Below, one piece after another: positions 1 to 6,532 of a DNA stretch of 8,005 nucleotides (its first letter is position 1; each line of letters begins with the position of its first letter). The notes under the pieces were generated by a model. That model searched no databases. It was not told where the DNA came from and saw only the letters and a program-made list of their open reading frames with translations. The translations under genes and the position numbers were made by a program. The stretch covers positions 1-8,005 of the forward strand of contig CAWVUS010000252.1 in assembly GCA_963933195.1 (NCBI GenBank), written 5' to 3'. This stretch comes from UBA8437 sp963933195 (GTDB lineage Bacteria > Planctomycetota > Planctomycetia > Planctomycetales > Planctomycetaceae).

Positions 1-423
1 GGAAGCTGGGACACGCATGTCGACAACTTCACCAGCCACGAGAAGGCTCTGGTCCCGCATGCCGATGCGGCGCTGTCGACATTGCTGACCGACCTGTACG
101 ACCGCGGATTGCTCGACGAGACCCTGGTGGTCATGTGGGGCGAGATGGGACGGACGCCGAGAATCAACGGCAACGCGGGCCGGGACCACTGGTCACAGTG
201 CCAGAGCGTGATTCTGGCCGGCGGCGGTATCAAGCCGGGCACCGTGGTCGGTGCCAGCGACAAGACCGCGAGCTATCCCAGCACGACCCCTTACGGGATT
301 CACGATCTGCTGCGAACGATTCTCGGCCAACTGGGAATCGATGCCGATCGCCAGTACCTGACTCCACTGGGGCGTCCCGTACCGCTGGTCAATGGCGGTG
401 CGTTCATTGACGAACTGGTCTGA
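1..423 (+). CDS. DUF1501 family protein, C-terminal part (5' end outside window)
   Basis: The frame is open from base 1 to a TGA at 421-423, giving the last 140 residues. Visible motifs, numbered from the window start, are WDTH at 3-6, the run of PHADAALS to RGLLDETLVV at about 19-44, GEMGRTP at 47-53, GRDHW at 60-64, an AGGG turn at 73-76, and a TPLGRPVPLVNGG-type tail. These fit the C-terminal half of DUF1501 (PF07394), which has an alkaline-phosphatase/sulfatase-like fold and is usually about 430-490 residues, so roughly two thirds is missing. Family members are usually Tat-exported, but the N-terminus cannot be seen here. The biochemical role of the family is not established. In Planctomycetota it often accompanies DUF1549/DUF1553 or PPC-domain proteins, and here a PPC-like protein starts 37 bases downstream on the same strand, so co-transcription is likely. 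The family call is firm; function and substrate are unknown. Confidence 0.93.
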   Translation, partial: GSWDTHVDNFTSHEKALVPHADAALSTLLTDLYDRGLLDETLVVMWGEMGRTPRINGNAGRDHWSQCQSVILAGGGIKPGTVVGASDKTASYPSTTPYGIHDLLRTILGQLGIDADRQYLTPLGRPVPLVNGGAFIDELV

Positions 424-445
424 TCGGCCAGGTGATCCTGGTCCA

Positions 446-452
446 GGGGGAG
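446..452 (+). promoter_or_regulatory. Ribosome binding site for the PPC-like protein
   Basis: The purine run GGGGGAG lies 8 bases before the ATG at 461. It decides the start: an in-frame ATG at 392 lies inside the DUF1501 gene, has no comparable site, and would add 23 residues in front of an otherwise normal signal peptide. Confidence 0.55.
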
Positions 453-460
453 ACGATCGG

Positions 461-2860
461 ATGCGGATGAGGCGGTCGGCGACGATCTGTGTGCTGTGGA
501 TGGTGATCACAACCGGCCTGGTCGAGGTGCCGTTGCAGGCCCAGGCCCCCGCGGTCGGTCACACGTTTCCGGCTGGCGGCAAGGCCGGGACGACCGTCAC
601 GGTCCAGTTGGGCGGTTACGATTTCACCCCGGACATCGACTATTTTCTGCACCATCCGCAGGCGACCCTGAAGGTCACCGGGCAACTGGGGCCCTACCTT
701 GTGGCGCCACCGCCGTACTGGTTCGGCCCCAAGGGGCGGTCCAGTGCCTTCAAGATCCCTCGCGAACTGACCGCCACTTTCACGCTGCCGGCGGGTCTGC
801 CGCGTGGCCCGATTCACTGGCAGGTGGCCAACGCCAACGGAGCGTCGGGCACGGCCGTGTTCTTTGTCGGGGATGGGACCGAGGTGCTCGAGTCGCGTCA
901 GCAATCAGAATCCCAGTCGCTGGCCAAGTTGCCAGTGACCGTAAACGGGCGGCTGTCAAAGATCGCCGAGGTGGATCGCTACACGGTGACGGCGGCCGCT
1001 GATGGTTGCCTGACCGTCGACCTCTATGCCCGGCGGCTCGGTGCGAACTTCAACGGCACACTGAAGATCCGGGACGCCGATGGCAAACTGATGGCCGACC
1101 TGATCGACACCGAGGGCACCGATTGTGTGGCCACGGTCACCGTCCGTAAGGGACAGACCTACACAATCGAACTGGCCGACCTGGATCATCGGGGGCACCG
1201 TTCGTTTGTCTACCGCCTGGAAGTGATCGCGGGGCCGAGGGTGGTTGCCTGCCTGCCCAGCGGTGGCCGTCCGGGCACGACCGTTCCGGTGACGTTTGTC
1301 GGTTACGGGATCAAGAGCGGTGTGGCGCAACTCGAGACGCTGGTCAGCAATGTGGTCTTCCCGAAGGACGATGCCGGAACCGGCTGGTACCAGCACCGGC
1401 TGAAGACCCCGCACGGGCAGGCCTTGCCCGTGTCGCTGCGACTGGCAGACTTTGCCGAACTGGTGGAACCCGGCGCGGGGGCCGCGCGGCCGCTGGCTCC
1501 GGGGGCGGCCATCACCGGCACCCTGTCCAAGCGGGGGGAGATCGACGAGTACTCGTTCCCAGCCAAGGCGGGCCAGATGTTCCGTTTCGAGGCGATCTCG
1601 GCGGAGATCGGCACGCGACTGGACCCAGTGCTTCGCGTTGTCGACAAGGACGACAAGCAGGTTGCGATCAACGACGACTTCGGCAACACGCTTGATTCCC
1701 GTCTCGACTTCAAGGCTCCGGCCGATGGAACCTATCGCGTTCGTCTCCACAACGGCACCGGGGAGGACGGCAGGCTCGATTCGGTCTACCGCCTGACCTC
1801 GCGGCTGCAGCAACCCGGGTTCACCTTGTCGCTGCCGCAGGCCTTTGCTGCCCCAGTTGGAGGCAAGGCTGCTCTGACGGTTTCGTGTGTACGAACCGGG
1901 GGGTTTGCCGAGGAGATCGTGCTGAAGATGGCAGGATTGCCCGAGGGGGTCACCGTTCCCGCGGAGATCAAGATTCCCAAGGGGAAGAACCTGGTGAAGA
2001 TCAATGTCGAGGTGGCCAAGACGTCGGGCACCGATGTCGCCTTCGTGACCTTGACCGGGACCGCCATGCTGGACAAGAAGCCGGTGACCGTGACGGCACA
2101 GACCAGTTTCGGTGGCGACCTGGTGCCGCGCCGGCCCACCGCCAGGTTCGACAACCGGATGATGCTGGCTCGCACCATGGCTTCGCCGGTGACGCTCGAT
2201 TTGATCGACCGCAATCGCCAGCGGCCGGTGCATCGGGGCACCACCTACCCGGCCGACTTCATCATCAAGCGAGACGAGGGGTTTGACGGGCCGATCCGCG
2301 TGAGGATGGCGGCCGCTCAGCAACGACGCGTGCAGGGGATGCGGGGGCCGGTGATCGAGGTTCCCAAGGGGGCCGAGCGAGTCCAGTATCCGTGCTTCAT
2401 GCCCGAGTGGCTCGAGACCGATCGGACGACCCGGTTCCTGGTGCACTCGGTGGCTGTCCAGAAGGATGCCAAGGGCCGCGAGCGGCACCTGGTCAAGGGG
2501 TCGCTCGGCAGTATCACGATGATCCTGGAGGGGGCGCTGCTGAAGCTGGCTCACCGCGCTGGCGAGTTGACGGTGGCTCCGGGAGGGAGTTTCGAGGTGC
2601 CGGTGGCGGTGTCACGATCGGCGAAGCTCTCCGAGACGGCGGTTGTCCGCATCGAGGTGCCCGAACCACTGGTCGGGCTGATCAAGGCCGAACCGCTGGT
2701 ACTCAAGCCCGGCCAGGGCACCGGAATTCTGAAAGTCATGACGTTGCCCGACGCGAAGCTCGACGGGGACTGGCAGATCAAGCTGGTGGCAACCGCGTTG
2801 CAACAGGGTCGCTGGCCTGTGGTGTCGGTGATCAACGTGCCGGTTCGTTTTGCTCGCTGA
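461..2860 (+). CDS. Secreted PPC/Ig-like multidomain protein
   Basis: This is a 799-residue protein from the ATG at 461. The first 29 residues form a Sec-type signal peptide: RMRR, then a hydrophobic stretch (about 7-21), then an AQA-like cleavage site near 27-29. Two similar segments of the form P-x-GG-x-x-GTTV-x-V, near residues 36-54 and 265-283, look like TIG/Ig-like strands. Each is followed by a PPC-like beta domain: residues about 163-254 (GRLSKIAEVDRYTV to FVYRLEV) and about 350-447 (ITGTLSKRGEIDEYSF, LDPVLRV, NDDFGN, DGTYRVRLHN, YRLT). From about 453 to the end it is beta-rich and Ig-like. No protease, phosphatase or other catalytic motif is seen, and no membrane segment after the signal. 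It is probably an extracytoplasmic binding or structural protein, perhaps partnering the DUF1501 protein 37 bases upstream. The architecture call is good; the partner and role are inference. Confidence 0.85.
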   Translation: MRMRRSATICVLWMVITTGLVEVPLQAQAPAVGHTFPAGGKAGTTVTVQLGGYDFTPDIDYFLHHPQATLKVTGQLGPYLVAPPPYWFGPKGRSSAFKIPRELTATFTLPAGLPRGPIHWQVANANGASGTAVFFVGDGTEVLESRQQSESQSLAKLPVTVNGRLSKIAEVDRYTVTAAADGCLTVDLYARRLGANFNGTLKIRDADGKLMADLIDTEGTDCVATVTVRKGQTYTIELADLDHRGHRSFVYRLEVIAGPRVVACLPSGGRPGTTVPVTFVGYGIKSGVAQLETLVSNVVFPKDDAGTGWYQHRLKTPHGQALPVSLRLADFAELVEPGAGAARPLAPGAAITGTLSKRGEIDEYSFPAKAGQMFRFEAISAEIGTRLDPVLRVVDKDDKQVAINDDFGNTLDSRLDFKAPADGTYRVRLHNGTGEDGRLDSVYRLTSRLQQPGFTLSLPQAFAAPVGGKAALTVSCVRTGGFAEEIVLKMAGLPEGVTVPAEIKIPKGKNLVKINVEVAKTSGTDVAFVTLTGTAMLDKKPVTVTAQTSFGGDLVPRRPTARFDNRMMLARTMASPVTLDLIDRNRQRPVHRGTTYPADFIIKRDEGFDGPIRVRMAAAQQRRVQGMRGPVIEVPKGAERVQYPCFMPEWLETDRTTRFLVHSVAVQKDAKGRERHLVKGSLGSITMILEGALLKLAHRAGELTVAPGGSFEVPVAVSRSAKLSETAVVRIEVPEPLVGLIKAEPLVLKPGQGTGILKVMTLPDAKLDGDWQIKLVATALQQGRWPVVSVINVPVRFAR

Positions 2861-2942
2861 TGCCGGTGACTGGAATCCTTGCGGTTCCGGTGGCATGCTG
2901 CGGCCAGTGCGCCGCCGATCGAGCGGAACCTCGAGAGACCTA

Positions 2943-2948
2943 AGGAGG
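2943..2948 (+). promoter_or_regulatory. Shine-Dalgarno site choosing the GTG start at 2958
   Basis: AGGAGG, the strongest ribosome binding site in the window, ends 9 bases before the GTG at 2958 and only 3 bases before an alternative in-frame GTG at 2952. The 2958 start has the normal spacing and puts the twin-arginine motif at residues 4-5. The alternative adds only two residues. Confidence 0.75.
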
Positions 2949-2957
2949 CAAGTGCCG

Positions 2958-4337
2958 GTGATCAATCGTCGTGAATTCCTGGCCGCATCGGCGGTCACAG
3001 GGCTGTCGTTGTTGAGTCCGTCGCTGCGGAACCGGGTCGAGGCGGCTGATGCCCAAAAATTGCGAATCACCGGGATCGAGTGGGACCAGGTGCTGGTGCC
3101 CTACCAGGCATTCAACCGGCAGGCGTTGTTTCGGTACCACGGGCTGAGTCTTCAACTGAGGACGATTTTCCAGGTCCGCACGAACTCGGATCTGGTCGGC
3201 CTGGGAGAATCGTGGGGCGCCGCATCGATGACAGACAAGGAGGTGGCCGGTTACGTGGGGACCAGTCCCTTCGAATGGCTGGGGGCTCGCAAGGACCTGT
3301 CCTTGAACATGGCCCTGTACGACCTGATGGGGAAGTCACTGGGCCTGCCGTCCTGGCGGCTCATTGGCCCAAAGGTGCGTGACCGGATCCCCGTGGCGGC
3401 CTGGACCGTGTCGCGATCGCCTGAGGACCTTGCCGAGGAGGTGCGGCAGGCAGCCAGCCGCGGGTACCGGTGGCTGAAATACCACATTGACGAGGTCCAC
3501 AATGTGATTGATCAGACGCGGGCCATGCAGAGTGTCGCTCCGAAAGGGTTCCGTGTTCAGTTGGATTTCAATGCCAATGCCGAGTACCGGGACATCTCAC
3601 CGATCCTCAAGCAACTGGGACGGTTCCCGGTGATCGGACGGATCGAGGACCCGATCCAGACCGGGGATCGTGATGGGTACCGAAAACTGATCGCCGAATC
3701 CGACATCGAGTTGTTGATTCACCATGGCCCGGTCAACTACCTGGTCGACAAGGCCTGCGATGGATACATGGCCGGTCATGCCCCGATCGGTCATGCCATC
3801 AAGGTGGCCGGTGTCTCCGAGGAGTCGGGCCTACCATTCATGCTCCAGCAGGCCGGGGGCCAGATCAACCAGGCGTTCCTGGCCCACGAGGTGGCGGTCT
3901 TCGGTGGGGCGACGATCGATCATGTCAATCTGGCGCATCTCTGGACTGACGATGTCACGACGACAAAGGCGAAGGTCACCGGCGGGACGATTGCCGTGCC
4001 ACGGGGACCCGGGCTCGGCGTGGCACTCGATCAGGCGAAGCTCGAGAAATACAAGACGTCGCCACGTCCGGGTTATCGTCCCTTCCTGGTCAAGATCGTC
4101 TACCGGGGTGGCCCGACGATCATCGTCCGACACGATCCGAACAGTGCGGGACGCACGGACAACCTGAGGTTCCTGGGGCGATTGCTCAAAGGCAAGGTGC
4201 CCGGGGACAAGATCCCTGGCCCGGTTCCCGGCTATGCGAACGCGGTGACGAGCGAGTTTCTGGATCGCAAGAACTGCGGGGACTTTGATCGCTTGTGGAA
4301 AGCGACCGCTCGCGGTGCGGTGGTGACCGGGAATTAG
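2958..4337 (+). CDS. Tat-exported mandelate racemase/muconate lactonizing enzyme-like protein
   Basis: This is a 459-residue protein from GTG 2958. Residues 3-8, NRREFL, begin a twin-arginine signal with a short hydrophobic core and an AADA-like end near 30, so it is probably exported folded. The body follows the enolase superfamily plan: an N-terminal capping domain (about 35-125), then a barrel with LKYH (K174, H176, the K-x-K/H position), LDFN (D203, N205, first metal ligand) and RIEDP (E230, second ligand). The C-terminal signature PRGPGLGVALD lies at about 348-358. The third ligand, normally Glu or Asp in an 'xxDE' strand, is replaced by LLIHHGP (H255, H256). The usual His on the later strand is also not evident; PFMLQQAGGQ occupies that region. 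A tail of about 95 residues follows the usual family end. Substrate is unknown and activity uncertain. It follows the PPC-like gene by 97 bases and may share its transcript. Confidence 0.85.
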   Translation: MINRREFLAASAVTGLSLLSPSLRNRVEAADAQKLRITGIEWDQVLVPYQAFNRQALFRYHGLSLQLRTIFQVRTNSDLVGLGESWGAASMTDKEVAGYVGTSPFEWLGARKDLSLNMALYDLMGKSLGLPSWRLIGPKVRDRIPVAAWTVSRSPEDLAEEVRQAASRGYRWLKYHIDEVHNVIDQTRAMQSVAPKGFRVQLDFNANAEYRDISPILKQLGRFPVIGRIEDPIQTGDRDGYRKLIAESDIELLIHHGPVNYLVDKACDGYMAGHAPIGHAIKVAGVSEESGLPFMLQQAGGQINQAFLAHEVAVFGGATIDHVNLAHLWTDDVTTTKAKVTGGTIAVPRGPGLGVALDQAKLEKYKTSPRPGYRPFLVKIVYRGGPTIIVRHDPNSAGRTDNLRFLGRLLKGKVPGDKIPGPVPGYANAVTSEFLDRKNCGDFDRLWKATARGAVVTGN

Positions 4338-4852
4338 CGCCGCCGCAGCCGATTGGTCCAGTGGGCCAGGTGTTCGGCATGTGAGTCCTGCAGTGCCGAG
4401 AAGGCAAACAGGACCATGCCCGCGGCGATCACCAGCAGGACGTTTTTCAGCGTGTCGTTGTGAGCCAGCGCGGCGACCACGGGACGCGTCGTCCACTGCC
4501 GGCCAGCGGTGGTCGTTGTTGCCGTTGCGGTGTCGAGTCGGGCCAGCCTGAGTGATTCGTCGACCTTCAACCGGTTCACGTCGGGCCGGGCATCCTGGAT
4601 GTCCAGGCGGGCCAGTTCACTGGCGTAATCGGGTTCGGCCTTCAGCGTCGCGCGAACCTGTTCGAGGTACCGGACCTGGTCCTCCAGTGCCATCTTGACC
4701 GCACGGTTCTCCGATTCGTGTTCGGCGAGGTCACCGAGGGTCAGCAAATCAGGAGCGATCGTGACGAGTCCGTAGAGAACGGTGGCGGTGAACAGGGTTC
4801 CCCAGAAGGCCAGCGAGACCCAGCGGGCCGGTTCGGTTTTGAGACGGGTCAC
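4334..4852 (-). CDS. Small membrane coiled-coil protein, FtsB/DivIC-like
   Basis: This is a 172-residue protein with a GTG start (bases 4852-4850) and TAA stop. A first membrane helix lies at about 11-33, followed by a charged heptad-like segment at about 38-71 (HESENR, LEDQVRYLEQVRATL), then DYASELARLDI (75-85). This order and the D-x-Y-x-x-x-x-AR signature resemble the septum formation initiators FtsB and DivIC (PF04977), bitopic proteins that link FtsL and FtsQ or their equivalents at the division site. It is longer than typical FtsB (about 100 residues): a Thr-rich linker (108-116) leads to a second hydrophobic helix (about 136-153) and a basic end. It lies 39 bases after eno on the same strand, and eno-ftsB adjacency is known in other bacteria such as Pseudomonas, which supports the call. 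No strong ribosome site is seen before the GTG, so coupling to eno is likely. The alternative is an unrelated coiled-coil membrane protein. Confidence 0.55.
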   Translation of the reverse strand: MTRLKTEPARWVSLAFWGTLFTATVLYGLVTIAPDLLTLGDLAEHESENRAVKMALEDQVRYLEQVRATLKAEPDYASELARLDIQDARPDVNRLKVDESLRLARLDTATATTTTAGRQWTTRPVVAALAHNDTLKNVLLVIAAGMVLFAFSALQDSHAEHLAHWTNRLRRR

Positions 4853-4891
4853 GGATCAGGCCGTTCTGTGGAGGTGGAGTGCGTGGATTGG

Positions 4892-6163
4892 TTAGATCGT
4901 GCCACCGTAGATGGCGTTGCTGCCGAGCATCTCCTCGATCCGGAGCAGCTGGTTGTACTTGCAGATGCGGTCGGTCCGACTGGCCGAACCGGTCTTGATC
5001 TGCCCGGTGTCCAGGGCGACGGCCAGATCGGCAATCGTCGTGTCCTCGGTTTCGCCGGACCGGTGACTCATCACGGCGGTGTATCCGTTCTTCCCGGCCA
5101 GCTTCACCGCATCGATTGTCTCTGTCAGTGTGCCGATCTGGTTCACCTTGACCAGGATACTGTTGCCCACGCCCTTCTCGATCCCGTCAGCCAGTCTCTT
5201 GACGTTGGTCACGAACAGGTCATCACCAACCAACTGGCAGCGGTCACCGATCGCGTCGGTCAACAGTTTCCAGGTATCCCAGTCGTCCTCGGAACAACCA
5301 TCCTCGATCGAGCAGATCGGGTACCGTTCGACCCATCCGGCGAGCAGTTCGACCATTGCGTCGGGATCGATGTTCTGGCCCTCGAGGTGGTAGACACCCG
5401 CTTCACTGTCGTAGAACTCGGTCGCGGCACAATCCAGGGCAATCTGGACCTGGTCGCCGGGCTGGTATCCGGCTCGTTCGGTCGCCTCGAGAATCGAGAT
5501 GATCGCGGCTTCGTTGCTTTCGAGGTTGGGGGCAAACCCGCCCTCGTCGCCGACGGCGGTGTTGAGCCCCTTTTCGGAGAGGACTTTCTTGAGGTTGTGG
5601 AAAATCTCAGCACCACACCGCAGCGCCTCGCTGAAGCTCTCGAATCCCAGTGGCATCACCATGAATTCCTGGATGTCGATCGAGTTGTCCGCGTGTTCGC
5701 CACCGTTGATGATGTTCATCATCGGTGCCGGCAACCGGTTGGCACCGGCACCGCCGAGATAGCGGAACAGCGGCAGGTAACAGCTTCGTGCCGCGGCGTG
5801 AGCGGCGGCCAGCGAGCAGGCCAGCAGGGCATTGGCCCCGAGGTTGGACTTGTTCTCGGTGCCGTCGAGTTCGAGCATCCTGCGGTCGATCTCGTTCTGG
5901 TCGGTCACGTCGAGGTCGATCAGAACATCGACGATGCGGCTGTTGACGTTGTCGACGGCCTGACGGACTCCCCGGCCGAGGTAGCGGTCTTCGGCGTCCG
6001 TATCGCGAAGTTCGTGCGCCTCGTGTTGACCGGTGCTGGCTCCACTGGGCACGGCTGCTCGCCCGACCACACCCTCCTCGGTTGTGATGTCCACTTCGAC
6101 TGTCGGGTTGCCACGGCTGTCGATGATCTCACGGGCGTGGACGGCGGTGATTGCTGTGCTCAT
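4892..6163 (-). CDS. eno: Enolase (phosphopyruvate hydratase)
   Basis: This is a 423-residue, full-length enolase that interconverts 2-phosphoglycerate and phosphoenolpyruvate in the cytoplasm (glycolysis/gluconeogenesis). All expected landmarks are present: DSRGNPTVEV (15-24), the mobile loop PSGASTGQHEA (39-49), INGGEHADN (152-160), QEF with E166, GDEGGFAPN with E207, metal ligands D244, E287 (SIEDG) and D314 (GDDLFVTN), catalytic K339 (LVKVNQIGT), H367 (MSHRSGETEDT) and K390 (QIKTGS), and the C-terminal CKYNQLLRIEE block. The start is ATG 6163, with AGGA (bases 6177-6174) 10 bases upstream; the protein begins at the family's normal point. Nothing suggests loss of activity. It is divergent from pssA across a 369-base intergenic region and is followed after 39 bases by the FtsB/DivIC-like gene. 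The leader contains inverted repeats listed separately. Confidence 0.98.
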   Translation of the reverse strand: MSTAITAVHAREIIDSRGNPTVEVDITTEEGVVGRAAVPSGASTGQHEAHELRDTDAEDRYLGRGVRQAVDNVNSRIVDVLIDLDVTDQNEIDRRMLELDGTENKSNLGANALLACSLAAAHAAARSCYLPLFRYLGGAGANRLPAPMMNIINGGEHADNSIDIQEFMVMPLGFESFSEALRCGAEIFHNLKKVLSEKGLNTAVGDEGGFAPNLESNEAAIISILEATERAGYQPGDQVQIALDCAATEFYDSEAGVYHLEGQNIDPDAMVELLAGWVERYPICSIEDGCSEDDWDTWKLLTDAIGDRCQLVGDDLFVTNVKRLADGIEKGVGNSILVKVNQIGTLTETIDAVKLAGKNGYTAVMSHRSGETEDTTIADLAVALDTGQIKTGSASRTDRICKYNQLLRIEEMLGSNAIYGGTI

Positions 6164-6173
6164 CGGGTGCTGT

Positions 6174-6177
6174 TCCT
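6174..6177 (-). promoter_or_regulatory. Probable ribosome binding site of eno
   Basis: On the - strand, AGGA lies 10 bases before the eno ATG. It begins 4 bases after the foot of the 11-bp inverted repeat (6182-6240), so pairing of that repeat in the mRNA could affect access to it. Confidence 0.45.
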
Positions 6178-6181
6178 GGTT

Positions 6182-6240
6182 GATGACGTGTCCGATTCCG
6201 TTGTAGCAGGTGGGTCAAATCGCATCCACGACACGTCATC
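6182..6240. repeat. Perfect 11-bp inverted repeat in the eno leader
   Basis: GATGACGTGTC at 6182-6192 is the exact reverse complement of GACACGTCATC at 6230-6240, with 37 bases between the arms. Both arms lie upstream of the eno ATG (6163). The repeat could be an RNA stem in the eno leader or paired binding sites for a regulator. The arms are certain; the function is inference. Confidence 0.7.
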
Positions 6241-6246
6241 GTGTCG
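6229..6246. repeat. 7-bp hairpin overlapping the distal arm of the eno-leader repeat
   Basis: CGACACG (6229-6235), loop TCAT, CGTGTCG (6240-6246) is a perfect 7-bp stem with a 4-base loop. It shares bases 6230-6240 with the 11-bp inverted repeat, so the two pairings exclude each other. It is not a standard terminator: on the + strand the nearest T-run (6259-6263) is about 12 bases beyond the stem. Confidence 0.65.
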
Positions 6247-6361
6247 AGAGTATCGGCAGTTTTTCGAATCCGGCATCAGGGGCGGGGCCGATGCCGCTGT
6301 AAACCTCGTGGTCGGTGAATTCCGCAGGAACGGTCTCGTCGCTGTCATCCGCTTGACCCTG

Positions 6362-6367
6362 TAGAAT
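6362..6367 (+). promoter_or_regulatory. Possible -10 element for pssA
   Basis: TAGAAT matches the TATAAT consensus at 5 of 6 positions and lies about 165 bases before the pssA ATG. No good -35 hexamer is found 16-18 bases upstream; the nearby TTGACC (6353-6358) is too close. It is a weak candidate only. Confidence 0.2.
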
Positions 6368-6428
6368 CAGACACTTTGAAACGGCGATTGTGGCTGAAGG
6401 CGGACGACTTGTTGTCGTCGGGTGAGGT

Positions 6429-6466
6429 GTTTGGGATGATCAAACCCTGGCCCGAAACCGGGGCCA
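6429..6466 (+). repeat. Two tandem small stem-loops in the pssA leader
   Basis: GTTTG (6429-6433) pairs with CAAAC (6441-6445) across a 7-base loop, and TGGCCC (6448-6453) pairs with GGGCCA (6461-6466) across another 7-base loop. Only 2 bases separate them. No T-run follows, so they are not terminators. If transcribed they would form consecutive hairpins about 65-105 bases upstream of the pssA start. Short stems like these can arise by chance in GC-rich DNA. Confidence 0.35.
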
Positions 6467-6519
6467 ACGGTCTGGGCTGGAAACGGCGTGCTGGCGGGTT
6501 TCACATCGGGACTTGTCGC

Positions 6520-6525
6520 AGGGAG
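6520..6525 (+). promoter_or_regulatory. Ribosome binding site for pssA
   Basis: AGGGAG lies 7 bases before the ATG at 6533. It favours this start over an in-frame GTG at 6488, which would add 15 residues not expected in the family. Confidence 0.65.
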
Positions 6526-6532
6526 CAGTGTC

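Larger units (their letters stand above)
6164..6532. other. Divergent intergenic region between eno and pssA
   Basis: These 369 bases must carry the promoters of eno (- strand) and pssA (+ strand). No protein gene in it is credible: frames that cross it lack family features and good starts. The eno side (6182-6246) holds overlapping inverted repeats. The pssA side has a TAGAAT hexamer at 6362-6367 and two small stem-loops at 6429-6466. No convincing -35/-10 pair for eno was found, which is not unusual for this GC-rich group. Confidence 0.7.

Noticed and set aside
426..443. A 7-bp stem (one G-T pair) with loop TGAT, just after the DUF1501 stop, considered as a terminator
   Set aside because: No T-run follows, and the next gene starts 17 bases later on the same strand with its own ribosome site, so readthrough is more likely.
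956..2554. A 532-codon open frame on the - strand, antisense to the PPC-like gene
   Set aside because: The + strand frame has a signal peptide, domain repeats and a ribosome site. The antisense translation is rich in Arg, His, Gln and Gly with no recognisable domain.
4354..4368. A short stem (TGGTCC with GGGCCA) considered as a terminator for the racemase-like gene
   Set aside because: It has a 3-base loop, a G-T pair and no following T-run, and it lies within the coding sequence of the convergent gene.
6327..6331. GGAAC considered as a -35 element of an ECF sigma promoter for pssA
   Set aside because: It is a single short motif without a convincing -10 partner; such pentamers are frequent by chance.
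4718..6364. A 548-codon open frame on the + strand, antisense to eno and the FtsB/DivIC-like gene
   Set aside because: It lies opposite a full, perfectly conserved enolase. Its translation has no family motif and a skewed composition, as expected for a shadow frame in GC-rich DNA.
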